From assembly GCA_963700475.1 (NCBI GenBank), contig CAVOXR010000015.1, forward strand, positions 434,001 to 498,000: a stretch of 64,000 nt of DNA, in the 5' to 3' direction. Below the pieces are notes generated by a model. That model searched no databases and had not been told where the DNA came from. It was given only the letters and a program-made list of their open reading frames with translations. Shown here piece by piece: positions 24,152 through 33,011 of this stretch. Positions within the stretch are counted from its first letter, which is position 1. Each line of letters begins with the position of its first letter. Origin of the DNA: Prado023 sp963700475. Its GTDB lineage: Bacteria > Actinomycetota > Actinomycetes > S36-B12 > CAIYMF01. The position numbers were made by a program, and so were the translations under genes.

Positions 24152-27100
24152 TCAGGCCCGGCGCAGCGCGAAGGTGATCCCCAGGTCCGCGTCGGTCCCC
24201 ACGACGGCATCCGAGGGAGCCGCGTCCCGGGACACCGAGACGGCCAGGACCTCGCTGCCGATGTCGGCGGAGTGCTCGTCGAGGGCCTCGGACAGCTCTG
24301 CGGAGGCCGACGACAGCCACAGCTCGATGCGGTCGCTGACCTCGAGCCCCGCGGACTTGCGCCCCTCCTGGACCAGCCGGACCACCTCGCGCGCCAGTCC
24401 GCGGCGGATCAGCTCAGGGGTCAGGTGCAGGTCCAGGGCGAGGGTCTCGCCCGCATCGGTGGCCACGGCCCAGCCCTCGCGCGGGGTCTCGGTGATCACC
24501 ACGTCGTCCGAGGCCGATGCTCTCCGGCGCGCCGTCGACGACGACGGTGGCTGAGCCGGTGCCCCGCAGGGAGGCCGTGAGCGCCACGGGGTCCGCTGCG
24601 GCGATCGCCGCAGCCACCGGCTGGGTGCCCTTGCCGAAGCGGCGGCCCAGCGAGCGGAAGTTCGCCTTGACGCTGACATGGACGAGCTCGTCGGTCGTGG
24701 CGTCCTCGGTGCCCCCTCCGAGGCTGACCACCGAGACCACGTTCAGCTCCTCTGCCAGCTGGTCGCGCAGCTCGGCGGGCATCCGGTCCCAGCCGGGGGC
24801 GGACACGAGGGCGCGCCCCAGGGGCTGGCGCGTGCGCACCTTGCCCTCCGCACGCGCGCCGCGGCCCAGCTCCACCAGTCGGCGGATCAGGGCGACCTGC
24901 TCGGCGAGCTCGGGGTCGGCAAGCGCGGCGGAGTCGTCCGGCCAGTCCTGCAGGTGCACCGAATCGCCGGCGCCCGTCGCGAAGAGGTCCTGCCACACCC
25001 GCTCGGTGACGAACGGCGTGAACGGTGCCATCAGCAGGGTCACGGTCCGCAGGCACTCGTGCAGCGTGTGCAGGGCAGCGGGGTCGCCGTCCCAGAACCG
25101 CCGCCGCGAGCGCCGCACGTACCAGTTGGACAGGTCGTCGATGTAGGCGGCCAGAAGTCGGCCGGCGCGCTGGGTGTCGAAGGCGTCGAGCGCGTCGGTC
25201 ACCTCGGCGGCCAGGCGGCTGGCCTCGGCCAGCGCCCAACGGTCCAGGACCGGGCGGTCCGCGACCTCGGGGGCTGCTGCCGCGTCGGGCACGAACCCGG
25301 CGGTGCGCGCGTACAGCGACTGGAACGACACGGTGTTCCAGTAGGTCAGCAGCGTGCGGCGCACGACCTCGGCGATCGCGGCGTGGCCGACCCGACGCGC
25401 CTGCCAGGGCGAGCCGGCAGCCAGCATGAACCAGCGGACGGCATCGGCGCCGTGGTCGTCCATCAGCGGGATCGGCTCGAGGATGTTGCCCAGGTGCTTG
25501 CTCATCTTGCGGCCGTCATCGTCGAGGATGTGGCCCAGGCAGAGCACGGTCCGGTAGGACGACTGGTCGAAGACCAGCGTGCCGACCGCCATGAGGGTGT
25601 AGAACCAGCCGCGGGTCTGGTCGATCGCCTCACAGATGAAATCGGCCGGGTACTTGCGCTCGAACATCTCCACGCCCGTGTGCGGGTAGCCCCACTGGGC
25701 GAACGGCATCGCGCCGCTGTCGTACCAGCCGTCGATGACCTCCGGCACGCGGGTGGCCGTCGCGGCGCACTGCGGGCACGCGAATGTCACGTCGTCGACG
25801 TACGGGCGGTGTGGATCCAGCTCGGAGAGGTCCGTGCCGGCCAGGGCGCCCAGCTCGGCCAGCGACCCGATGCAGGTGAGGTGGTCCTCGGTGCAGCGCC
25901 AGATGGGCAGCGGCGTGCCCCAGTAGCGGTTGCGCGAGAGGGCCCAGTCGACGTTGTTCTCCAGCCAGTCGCCGTAGCGGCCCCACTTGATGGTGTCCGG
26001 ATGCCACGTGGTGCCCTCGTTCTCACGGACGAGGGCCTCCTTGATCGCGGTGGTCCGGATGTACCAGGACGGCTGCGCGTAGTAGACCAGCGGCGTGTGG
26101 CAGCGCCAGCAGTGCGGGTAGGAGTGTGCGAACTGCTCGTGGCGGAACATCAGGCCGCGGGCCTCGAGGTCGGCCACCAGGGTGGGATCGGCTGCCTTGA
26201 AGAACATCCCGCCGACCATCGGCACCGCCGGGTCGAACGTGCCGTCGGGCAGCAGCGGGTTGACCACGGGCAGGCCGTACGAGCGGCACGAGACGAGGTC
26301 CTCGGCGCCGAACGCCGGCGCCTGGTGCACGAGGCCGGAGCCGTCCTCGGTCGTGACGTAGTCGGCGAGGATCACGTAGTGGGCGTCGGGGATGTCGACC
26401 AGGTCGAAGGGCCGGGAGTATCCGGTGCGCTCGAGGTCCCGACCCGGCATGCTCGCCAGGACCTCGTGGCCCTCGGGAAGCTTGGCCTCGCGCAGGGCCT
26501 CGGCGATGACCAGGAGCTCCGAGTCGCCCATCTCGCCGGTCACCCGGACCACCTGGTAGATGGCGTCCGGCTTGACCGCGACCGCCGTGTTGGAGACGAG
26601 CGTCCAGGGAGTGGTGGTCCAGACCAGCAGGCTGACCCCTGGGAAGCGCTCGGCCAGGGGCCCGCTCGTGACCGGCATCCGCACGAAGACGGACGGGTCG
26701 ACGACGTCCTCGTAGCCCTGGGCCAGCTCGTGGTCGGACAGGCCCGTGCCGCAGCGGGGGCAGTAGGGGCTCACCCGGTGGTCCTGGACGAGAAGGCCCT
26801 TGTCGAAGATCTGCTTGAGCGACCACCACACGCTCTGCACGTAGGCGGGATCCATCGTCCAGTAGGCGTCGTCCATGTCGACCCAGTAGCCCATGCGCTC
26901 GGTGAGGACCGCGAACTCGTCGACGTGGCGCAGCACGGACTCCCGGCACCGGGCGTTGAACTCCGCCACGCCGTAGGCCTCGATGTCGCCCTTGCCGCTG
27001 AACCCGAGCTCCTTCTCGACCGCCAGCTCGACCGGCAGCCCGTGGCAGTCCCACCCGGCCTTGCGATCGACCCGGTACCCGCGCATCGTCTTGAACCGCG

Positions 27101-27359
27101 GGAACACGTCCTTGAAGACCCGCGCCTCGACGTGATGCGTGCCCGGCGTGCCGTTCGCGGTCGGCGGGCCCTCGTAGAACGTCCACTCGGGGGCCCCCTC
27201 GCGCTGTGCCAGGGACCGGTGGAAGACGTCGTTCTCGGCCCAGAGGGCAAGGATCTGCTGATCCACCGACGCAAGGTCGACCTTCGCCGGGACCGCGGCG
27301 TACTGGCGCGCCGAGGAGGACTCGGGTGCGGGGTGGTCAGGGGTCGAGTGCGTGCTCAT
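24152..27359 (-). CDS. ileS: Isoleucyl-tRNA synthetase IleS (one-base frameshift near 24513)
   Basis: Class I synthetase of about 1068 residues after correction. The HIGH-type motif is TANGTPGTHH, and the KMSKS-type motif is DGRKMSKHLGN at about 615-622. Editing-domain and zinc-like cysteine segments (YCPRCGTGLSDHE, FACPQCAA) resemble Streptomyces IleS. The last 120 residues lie in another frame. Removing one C of a CC pair near 24513-24515 (minus strand) gives APESIGSDDVVITETP and an intact C terminus. The ATG at 27359 has AAGGA upstream. It charges tRNA-Ile and is essential, so the break is probably a sequencing error. Confidence 0.95.
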
Positions 27360-27390
27360 CGTGTCGTCCTTGATCGGGGGCAGGCGGCTG

Positions 27391-27396
27391 ATTCTA
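27391..27396 (-). promoter_or_regulatory. ileS -10 (TAGAAT)
   Basis: TAGAAT on the minus strand would start transcription near 27384 and leave a leader of only about 25 bases with AAGGA. This leaves no room for the T-box that precedes many actinobacterial ileS genes. Confidence 0.5.
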
Positions 27397-27420
27397 GTCG
27401 TGGGCGCACCCGCACCGGGT

Positions 27421-27717
27421 TCACTCGTCGAGCAGGGCGGACCACCGGGCGGCGAGATCCGCAGGTGGGTCGGTGATCTCCACCAGCTTGTCGCGCGACG
27501 TGGCCCCGCGGACCACCCTGACCTGGCGGGGCCGCACGCCCAGTGCGCCGGCCAGCACCCGCTCGGCGGCAGCGGTCGCGGCGCCGTCGATCGGGCGGGC
27601 GCGCACCCGCACCTCAAGGGCGGGAGGGTCACCGGGCCGTGAGGTCGTCGCCCGGCCCCCCACGGCGTCCTTGAGGGCCGCCGGTCGGACGCGGATCGTG
27701 GCACGGAAGGATGTCAC
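27421..27717 (-). CDS. DUF167/YggU family protein
   Basis: 98 residues from GTG 27717. The family pattern is clear: IRVRPAALKDAVGG at the N terminus, LEVRVRARPIDGAATAAAERVLAGALGV in the centre, then RQVRVVRGATSRDKLVEI. These small alpha/beta proteins are widespread and of unknown function. GAGG lies nine bases before the start. The frame is open far upstream, but that would cross the divergent DksA/TraR gene. It sits 61 bases upstream of ileS and may be co-transcribed with it. Confidence 0.85.
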   Translation of the reverse strand: MTSFRATIRVRPAALKDAVGGRATTSRPGDPPALEVRVRARPIDGAATAAAERVLAGALGVRPRQVRVVRGATSRDKLVEITDPPADLAARWSALLDE

Positions 27718-27780
27718 GCGGGATATCCTCGCCCAAGGTGTGCTCACGGTGGGGTGGGGGCTGCAGGCAGGAGATGTCGG

Positions 27781-28560
27781 ATGGGTGCTGGGGACTGGGT
27801 GACCGGGGGGCTGCGACGCGCCGTGTCCGGGGTCAAGTCGGCCATGCCCGGGCAGGCGGAGGACGACGCCGCCCCGGAGACCGCTGCTGTGCTCGTGGCC
27901 GACCCCGACGCCGCGCAGCAGACAGCCCCTGCGAAGGCCGCTCCGGCGAAGAAGCCCGTGGCGAAGAAGGCTCCGGCCGCGAAGGCTCCGGCCGCGAAGG
28001 CGGCCGCGAAGAAGCCAGGGGCGGCCAACTCGCAGGGGGAGCCCGAGGCCTCGGCTGCCGTCACGACGACGGCACCGAAGGCTCCCGCGGCCAAGCCCCC
28101 ACGGAAGAACGCCCCCGAGAAGGCCGCCACGAAGGCCCCTGCCCCTCTGGTCGCCGATGAGGCGGCCGCGGTCGAGCCGGCCGCGGTACCCGCGCCGACG
28201 TGGAGCGACACCGAGCTCGACGGCTTCCGTGACGCCCTCGAGAACGACATCCGCCGCCTGCGCGAGGAGCTGAACATGGGGGCGGCCGACATGGCCGACC
28301 TGCTTGCCGACTCCAGCGACGGTGCGGGGGATGACCAGGCTGACGCAGGGTCCAAGACCCTCGAGCGGGAACAGGAGATGAGCGTCAACGCCAACGCGCG
28401 CGACCTCCTCGACCAGTCGACCCACGCCCTGCGCCGGCTGGAGGCCGGCACCTATGGGATCTGCGAGTCCTGCGGCACCCTGATCCCGGCTGCGCGCCTG
28501 CGGGCGTTCCCGCGGGCCACCCTGTGCATCGCCTGCAAGCAGGCAGAGGAGCGCCGCTGA
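27781..28560 (+). CDS. DksA/TraR-type zinc finger protein with Lys/Ala-rich N-terminal domain
   Basis: 259 residues from ATG 27781 (AGGAG seven bases upstream; GTG 27754 also open). Residues about 60-130 are an Ala/Lys/Pro-rich tract (APAKKPVAKKAPAAKAP) like histone H1 or HupB tails. The C-terminal 110 residues hold a helical DksA/TraR region (LDGFRDALENDIRRLREEL) and a C4 zinc finger with Cys 228, 231, 249 and 252 (GICESCGTLIPAARL, TLCIACK). Family members bind RNA polymerase, but whether this one does is unknown. It lies one base upstream of lspA, a common actinobacterial arrangement. Confidence 0.85.
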   Translation: MGAGDWVTGGLRRAVSGVKSAMPGQAEDDAAPETAAVLVADPDAAQQTAPAKAAPAKKPVAKKAPAAKAPAAKAAAKKPGAANSQGEPEASAAVTTTAPKAPAAKPPRKNAPEKAATKAPAPLVADEAAAVEPAAVPAPTWSDTELDGFRDALENDIRRLREELNMGAADMADLLADSSDGAGDDQADAGSKTLEREQEMSVNANARDLLDQSTHALRRLEAGTYGICESCGTLIPAARLRAFPRATLCIACKQAEERR

Positions 28561-28561
28561 C

Positions 28562-29104
28562 GTGAGCCGACTCCCGCTGACCCTCGGCGTGGCAGCAGGG
28601 GTGGTCGTGCTCGACCAGGTGACGAAGGCCATCGCCGTGGCGAAGCTCGAGGGCGAGCCCCCGATCGAGGTGCTGGGCCAGTGGCTGCAGCTGACCTTCG
28701 TGCGCAACCCCGGGGCGGCGTTCTCGCTGGCGGGCAACTACACGATCGTGATCAGCGTGATCGCGATCATCGTGGCCGTGGCCATCGTGCGCACGGCACG
28801 GACCCTGACCAACCCGTGGTGGGCCGTCGTCCTCGGCGGCATCCTGGGCGGTGCCGTGGGCAACCTGATCGACAGGGTCTTCCGCGAGCCCACACCGTTC
28901 CGCGGGCATGTCGTGGACTTCCTGGAGCTGCCGAACTGGCCGGTGTTCAACGTCGCCGACATGGCGCTGGTCGGGTCGGCGATCCTCGCGGTCATCCTGA
29001 GCATCAAGGGCGTCGAGATGGGTGAGCCGGAGCCGGAGCCGCAGCCGGACCGTGCCCCGGAGGACGCCACCGCGGACCCGGGGGAGGCGCGCACCGATGG
29101 CTGA
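28562..29104 (+). CDS. lspA: Lipoprotein signal peptidase LspA
   Basis: 180 residues, four transmembrane helices. Conserved blocks: VVLDQVTKAIA, FVRNPGAAFSLAG, GGILGGAVGNLIDRVF and PVFNVADMALVGSA. The aspartates in NLIDR and NVADM are the catalytic pair of this aspartyl protease. It removes signal peptides from prolipoproteins after Lgt, which is encoded at 55947. The C-terminal 35 residues are acidic and proline-rich, a non-conserved tail. The GTG start follows the upstream stop by one base. Confidence 0.95.
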   Translation: MSRLPLTLGVAAGVVVLDQVTKAIAVAKLEGEPPIEVLGQWLQLTFVRNPGAAFSLAGNYTIVISVIAIIVAVAIVRTARTLTNPWWAVVLGGILGGAVGNLIDRVFREPTPFRGHVVDFLELPNWPVFNVADMALVGSAILAVILSIKGVEMGEPEPEPQPDRAPEDATADPGEARTDG

Positions 29105-30023
29105 GCCGCGGCTCGCCCAGGTGCCCGACGGACTGGCGGGGGAGCGGATCGACGCCGCCCTGGCCCGGATGTTCGGGCTGTCACGCTCGAAGGCGGCCGA
29201 CCTCGCCGAGGCCGGGCATGTGCAGCTCGAGGGCCGGGTCGTGGGCAAGAGCGCTCGCGTGGAGTCCGGTCAGCTCGTCGAGGTGCTGATCCCCGACGTG
29301 GTGCCGCCCGGTTCCGTGCCCGAGGTGGATCTGCCGGAGCTGGTCGTTCTTCACGACGACGCCGACATCGTGGTGGTGGACAAGCCGGTGGGAGTTGCCG
29401 CGCACCCCAGCCAGGGGTTCGAGGGTCCGAGCGTCACCGGTGTCCTGGCAGCGCGCGGCTACCGGATCTCGACATCCGGGGCCCCCGAGCGCCGCGGCGT
29501 GGTGCAGAGGCTCGACGTCGGCACGTCCGGCGTGATGGTGCTGGCGAAGAGCGAGCCGGCGTACAGCCACCTCAAGCAGCAGTTCCGGGATAGGACGCCC
29601 CAGAAGGTCTACCACGCCCTCGTCCAGGGCCTGCCCGACCCGTTGCGCGGCACGATCGACGCCCCCATCGGCCGGCACCCGAACCACGACTGGAAGTTCG
29701 GCGTGATCGCCGGTGGGCGCAACTCCGTCACCCACTACGAGGTGCTGGAGGCCTTCCGGTTCGCCAGCCTCCTGGAGGTCCATCTCGAGACCGGGCGGAC
29801 CCACCAGATCCGGGTCCACATGTCAGCCATCCGGCACCCCTGCGTGGGTGACGTGATGTACGGAGCGGACCCGGTGCTGGCCGCCCGCTGCGGCCTGGAG
29901 CGCCAGTGGCTGCATGCCGTCCGGCTGGGGTTCCTGCACCCCGGCAGCGGCGAGTGGGTCGAGTTCACCTCGCCCTACCCGGCCGACCTGGACCACGCCC
30001 TGCGGACCCTGCTGCCCGACTGA
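29097..30023 (+). CDS. RluA/RluD family 23S rRNA pseudouridine synthase
   Basis: 308 residues from ATG 29097, overlapping lspA by 8 bases. An N-terminal S4 RNA-binding domain (ERIDAALARMFGLSRSKAADL) is followed by the catalytic domain with VVDKPVGVAAHPS, the active-site loop RLDVGTSGVMVLAKS (Asp near 139) and HQIRVHMSAIRHPCVGD. It isomerises uridines in 23S rRNA. RluD is the likely orthologue by length and the lspA-rluD order, but the exact site is not provable here. Confidence 0.92.
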   Translation: MAEPRLAQVPDGLAGERIDAALARMFGLSRSKAADLAEAGHVQLEGRVVGKSARVESGQLVEVLIPDVVPPGSVPEVDLPELVVLHDDADIVVVDKPVGVAAHPSQGFEGPSVTGVLAARGYRISTSGAPERRGVVQRLDVGTSGVMVLAKSEPAYSHLKQQFRDRTPQKVYHALVQGLPDPLRGTIDAPIGRHPNHDWKFGVIAGGRNSVTHYEVLEAFRFASLLEVHLETGRTHQIRVHMSAIRHPCVGDVMYGADPVLAARCGLERQWLHAVRLGFLHPGSGEWVEFTSPYPADLDHALRTLLPD

Positions 30024-30044
30024 CCGCGGCCCGGGAGCCGGTGG

Positions 30045-30050
30045 CAGAGT
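30045..30050 (+). promoter_or_regulatory. Leaderless-type -10 (CAGAGT) for the aldo/keto reductase gene
   Basis: CAGAGT ends six bases before the ATG at 30057, so transcription should begin at or next to the start codon. No ribosome binding site is needed, and only a weak GGGAG is present. Confidence 0.45.
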
Positions 30051-30056
30051 GGGAGC

Positions 30057-30941
30057 ATGACCACCGATCAGCTCCCGCCCATCGCCCATTCGTCCGGCAC
30101 GTTCGCGATCGGGGGTGACCTCCCCGTCCATCGGCTCGGATTCGGTGCCATGCGGATCACCGGTCCCGGCATCTGGGGCGAGCCCTCCGACCGCGAGGGG
30201 GCGATCGCCCTGCTGCGCCGAGTCGTCGAGCTCGGTGTGGACTTCATCGACACCGCCGACTCCTACGGGCCGTTCGTCTCCGAGGACCTCATCCGCGAGG
30301 CGCTGCACCCCTACGAGGGAGTGGTCATCGCGACCAAGGGTGGCCTGACCCGCCAGGGCCCCGACAAGTGGGCGCCCGTCGGCAGCCCCTACTACCTGCG
30401 CCAGTGCGTGGAGATGTCCCTGCGACGCCTCGGCGTGGACTGCATCGACCTCTACCAGCTGCACCGGATCGACACCAACGTCCACCTCGAGGACCAGCTC
30501 GGGGCGCTGCGCAGGATGCAGGAGCAGGGCAAGATCCGCCACCTCGGGCTCTCGCAGGTCTCGGTCGAGGAGCTCGCGGCGGCACGCGAGATCATCGAGG
30601 TCACGACCGTGCAGAACCTCTACAACCTCGGCGACCGCAGCTCGGAGGACGTGCTCGACGCCTGCGAGGCGGACGGCATCGGGTTCATCCCCTGGTTCCC
30701 GGTGGCGGCAGGCCCGCTGGCCCGCCCCGACGGCCCCCTGGCGGGCATCGTGACCCGGACCGGGATCCCAGCCGCGCAGCTGTCGCTGGCGTGGCTGTTG
30801 CGCCGATCGCCGGTGATGCTGCCGATCCCGGGGACGTCGTCGGCCGCGCACCTCGAGGAGAACTGCGCTGCCGCCGCCGTGAGCCTCGACGACGCCACGT
30901 TCGCCGACCTGTCCGCGCTCAGCGGCCTCGACGAGGAGTAG
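30057..30941 (+). CDS. Aldo/keto reductase
   Basis: 294 residues, an AKR (beta/alpha)8 barrel. Catalytic tetrad context: DTADSYG (Asp, Tyr), VIATKGG (Lys) and LYQLHRID (His). Cofactor-binding end: PIPGTSSAAHLEENCAA. It should reduce aldehydes or ketones with NADPH; the substrate is unknown. It closely follows the RluD-type gene but probably has its own promoter. It converges on fhs across a four-copy inverted repeat at 30984-31055. Confidence 0.9.
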   Translation: MTTDQLPPIAHSSGTFAIGGDLPVHRLGFGAMRITGPGIWGEPSDREGAIALLRRVVELGVDFIDTADSYGPFVSEDLIREALHPYEGVVIATKGGLTRQGPDKWAPVGSPYYLRQCVEMSLRRLGVDCIDLYQLHRIDTNVHLEDQLGALRRMQEQGKIRHLGLSQVSVEELAAAREIIEVTTVQNLYNLGDRSSEDVLDACEADGIGFIPWFPVAAGPLARPDGPLAGIVTRTGIPAAQLSLAWLLRRSPVMLPIPGTSSAAHLEENCAAAAVSLDDATFADLSALSGLDEE

Positions 30942-30983
30942 CCGCCGCGCCCCACCCATCCACCCCGCCCGCGCTGGGCCACG

Positions 30984-31055
30984 CGATCCGCTTCCCTTCG
31001 CCCGATCCGCTTCCGGAATTCGGGAAGCAGATCGACTCAGGGGAAGCGGATCGGG
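30984..31055. repeat. Four copies of CGATCCGCTTCCC, two direct and two inverted; possible bidirectional terminator
   Basis: Copies at 30984-30996 and 31003-31015 point right. Copies at 31022-31034 (one mismatch) and 31041-31053 point left. The period is 19 bases on each side. CCCGATCCGCTTCC (31001-31014) pairs perfectly with GGAAGCGGATCGGG (31042-31055), and GCTTCC can alternatively pair with 31022-31027. The array lies between convergent genes, so termination in both directions is the simplest role. Confidence 0.7.
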
Positions 31056-31080
31056 ATGGCTCGTCGGGGGAGCGGCCCGG

Positions 31081-32748
31081 TCAGTCGGTGTCGCCGGCCA
31101 TCAGGCCGGTGATCGAGCCGTCGGGGCGGATGTGCACGCGCAGGGCGGCCGGTTCGCGCGGCAGGCCGGGCATCGTGACGATCGACCCGGTGCTGGCCAC
31201 GACGAACCCGGCACCGGCGGCGAGCCGGGCCTCGCGGACCGTGATCGTGAAGCCGTGCGGCACGCCGCGCCGGGTGGGGTCATCGGACAGTGACAGGTGG
31301 GTCTTGGCGATGCAGACGGGCAGCTCGGTGCCCACGGCGGCGGTGATCCGGGTGAGCTCCTTGACCGCGGCGGGGGCGACCTCGATGCCGTCGGCGCCGT
31401 ACACGTGCTTGGCCACCGCAGCGATCTTGTCCACGTAGTGCGCGTCCGGTGCGTACGGGTGCCACGGTTGCGGCGGGTTGGCATCGGTCGCGTCGACCAC
31501 CTTCCCGACGGCGTCCGCGAGGTCGACCGACCCGGCCGCACCGTCGGCGAACCCCGTGCAGGGGGCCATCGGGACGCCGTGGCTGGCGCACCAGGCGGTG
31601 AGCAGCGCCACCTCGTCCTCCGGGTCGTCCGGGAAGAGGTTGAGCGCGACCACGGGGGGAAGGCCGTAGGCGCCCACGCTGAACAGGTGGCGCTCGAGCT
31701 GCGGGAGACCGGCGCGCAGGGCGGCGAGGTTCGGCCTCCCGACCTCGGCCAGGGAGGCGCCCCCGTGCAGGCGAAGTGCCTTCAGGGTCGCGACCAGCAC
31801 GACGGCTCGCGGCCAGATCCCGGCGGAACGGCAGGCGATGTCGAGGAACTTCTCGCCCCCGAGGTCGAAGCCGAACCCGCCCTCGGTGATGACATCCGCG
31901 CCGGTGGCCAGGGCCATCCGGGTGGCGATCATCGAGTTGGTCCCATGGGCGATGTTCGCGAACGGCCCGCCGTGGACGAGGACCGGCCCGCCGTCTGCGG
32001 TCTGGGCGAGGTTCGGCATGAGTGCGTCGCGCAGGAGGACGGTCATGGCCGGGGCGGCACCGATGTCGTCGGCCGTCACGGGCTGGTCCTGGCTGGTCCA
32101 GCCGACCACGATGCGCCCGAGGCGGGTCTGGAGGTCCGGGAGGTCGCCGGCCAGGCACAGCGCGGCCATCACCTCGCTGGAGGCGGTGATCTGGAAGCCG
32201 GACTCGCGGGGGATCCCGTCCAGCGGACCCCCCAGCCCCAGCACGACATGGCGCAGGAAACGGTCGTTCATGTCGACGGCGCGCGGCCAGGTGACCCGCC
32301 GGGGATCAAGGGGTGCCTGCTGGCCGAACTGCAGGCAGTTGTCCACCAGCGCCGAGAGCAGGTTGTGCGCCGAGGTGATGGCGTGCAGGTCGCCGGTGAA
32401 GTGCAGGTTGATCGCCTCGGCCGGCTCGATCGTGGCCGCGCCGCCCCCGGTGCCACCGCCCTTCATCCCGAAGACCGGCCCCAGCGACGGCTCCCGCAGC
32501 GCCAGCACGGCGTGCCGGCCGCGGGCGCGCATCCCCATGGCCAGCGCGATGGCCATCGTCGTCTTGCCCTCCCCGGAGGGCGTGGGGGTGATGGCCGAGA
32601 CCAGGATCAGCCGGCCCGTGGGCTCCCGACCCTCGAGCGCGGCGAGGTCGACCTTCGCCCGGTGCGGCCCCCAGCCGATCACATGCTCCGGGGCGATCCC
32701 CAGCTCGGCGGCGACATCGGTCATCGGGCGCAGTTCGGGCACAGTCAT
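31081..32748 (-). CDS. fhs: Formate--tetrahydrofolate ligase
   Basis: 555 residues, normal length. The P-loop TPTPSGEGKTT is at about 54-64, followed by the family signature REPSLGPVFGMKGGGTGGG and NLHFTGDLHAITSAHNLL. The later EGGFGFDLGGEKFLDI and VVALNLFPDD are also typical. It makes 10-formyl-tetrahydrofolate from formate with ATP, feeding purine synthesis and one-carbon metabolism. Ribosome binding site is weak. It stands alone on the minus strand, divergent from dnaE. Confidence 0.96.
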   Translation of the reverse strand: MTVPELRPMTDVAAELGIAPEHVIGWGPHRAKVDLAALEGREPTGRLILVSAITPTPSGEGKTTMAIALAMGMRARGRHAVLALREPSLGPVFGMKGGGTGGGAATIEPAEAINLHFTGDLHAITSAHNLLSALVDNCLQFGQQAPLDPRRVTWPRAVDMNDRFLRHVVLGLGGPLDGIPRESGFQITASSEVMAALCLAGDLPDLQTRLGRIVVGWTSQDQPVTADDIGAAPAMTVLLRDALMPNLAQTADGGPVLVHGGPFANIAHGTNSMIATRMALATGADVITEGGFGFDLGGEKFLDIACRSAGIWPRAVVLVATLKALRLHGGASLAEVGRPNLAALRAGLPQLERHLFSVGAYGLPPVVALNLFPDDPEDEVALLTAWCASHGVPMAPCTGFADGAAGSVDLADAVGKVVDATDANPPQPWHPYAPDAHYVDKIAAVAKHVYGADGIEVAPAAVKELTRITAAVGTELPVCIAKTHLSLSDDPTRRGVPHGFTITVREARLAAGAGFVVASTGSIVTMPGLPREPAALRVHIRPDGSITGLMAGDTD

Positions 32749-33011
32749 TCATGCTCGCACCCGCCGCACACCCCCGTCCTGCCGAACCCTCACCCGATCG
32801 GTCCGCTTATCGGTGGACAGATCCGGGATTCGTCCGCCGTAGCGAGCGCGGATGCTCGGAGATCCGGACAAGCGGGGGCGCAGGGGTGCCCGGTGTCGCT
32901 GCGTCGGGGATGTCGGTGCCCGGCGGTACGATCGTCCCCTGCCCGAGCCCGCCTTCCCCCGCCAGGCCCGCCGCAGTCGAAGGTTCGTGGCAAGCCCCCG
33001 GGAGGACATCG
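32749..33011. other. Divergent fhs/dnaE intergenic region
   Basis: 263 bases without a supported gene. A possible dnaE -10, TACGAT, lies at 32927-32932 without an obvious -35. AGATCCGG occurs twice (near 32820 and 32860). I see no hairpin with a T-run or other clear site. Confidence 0.4.

Noticed and set aside
24678..27476. Plus-strand open frame of over 900 codons opposite ileS
   Set aside because: Shadow of ileS; no recognisable protein features.
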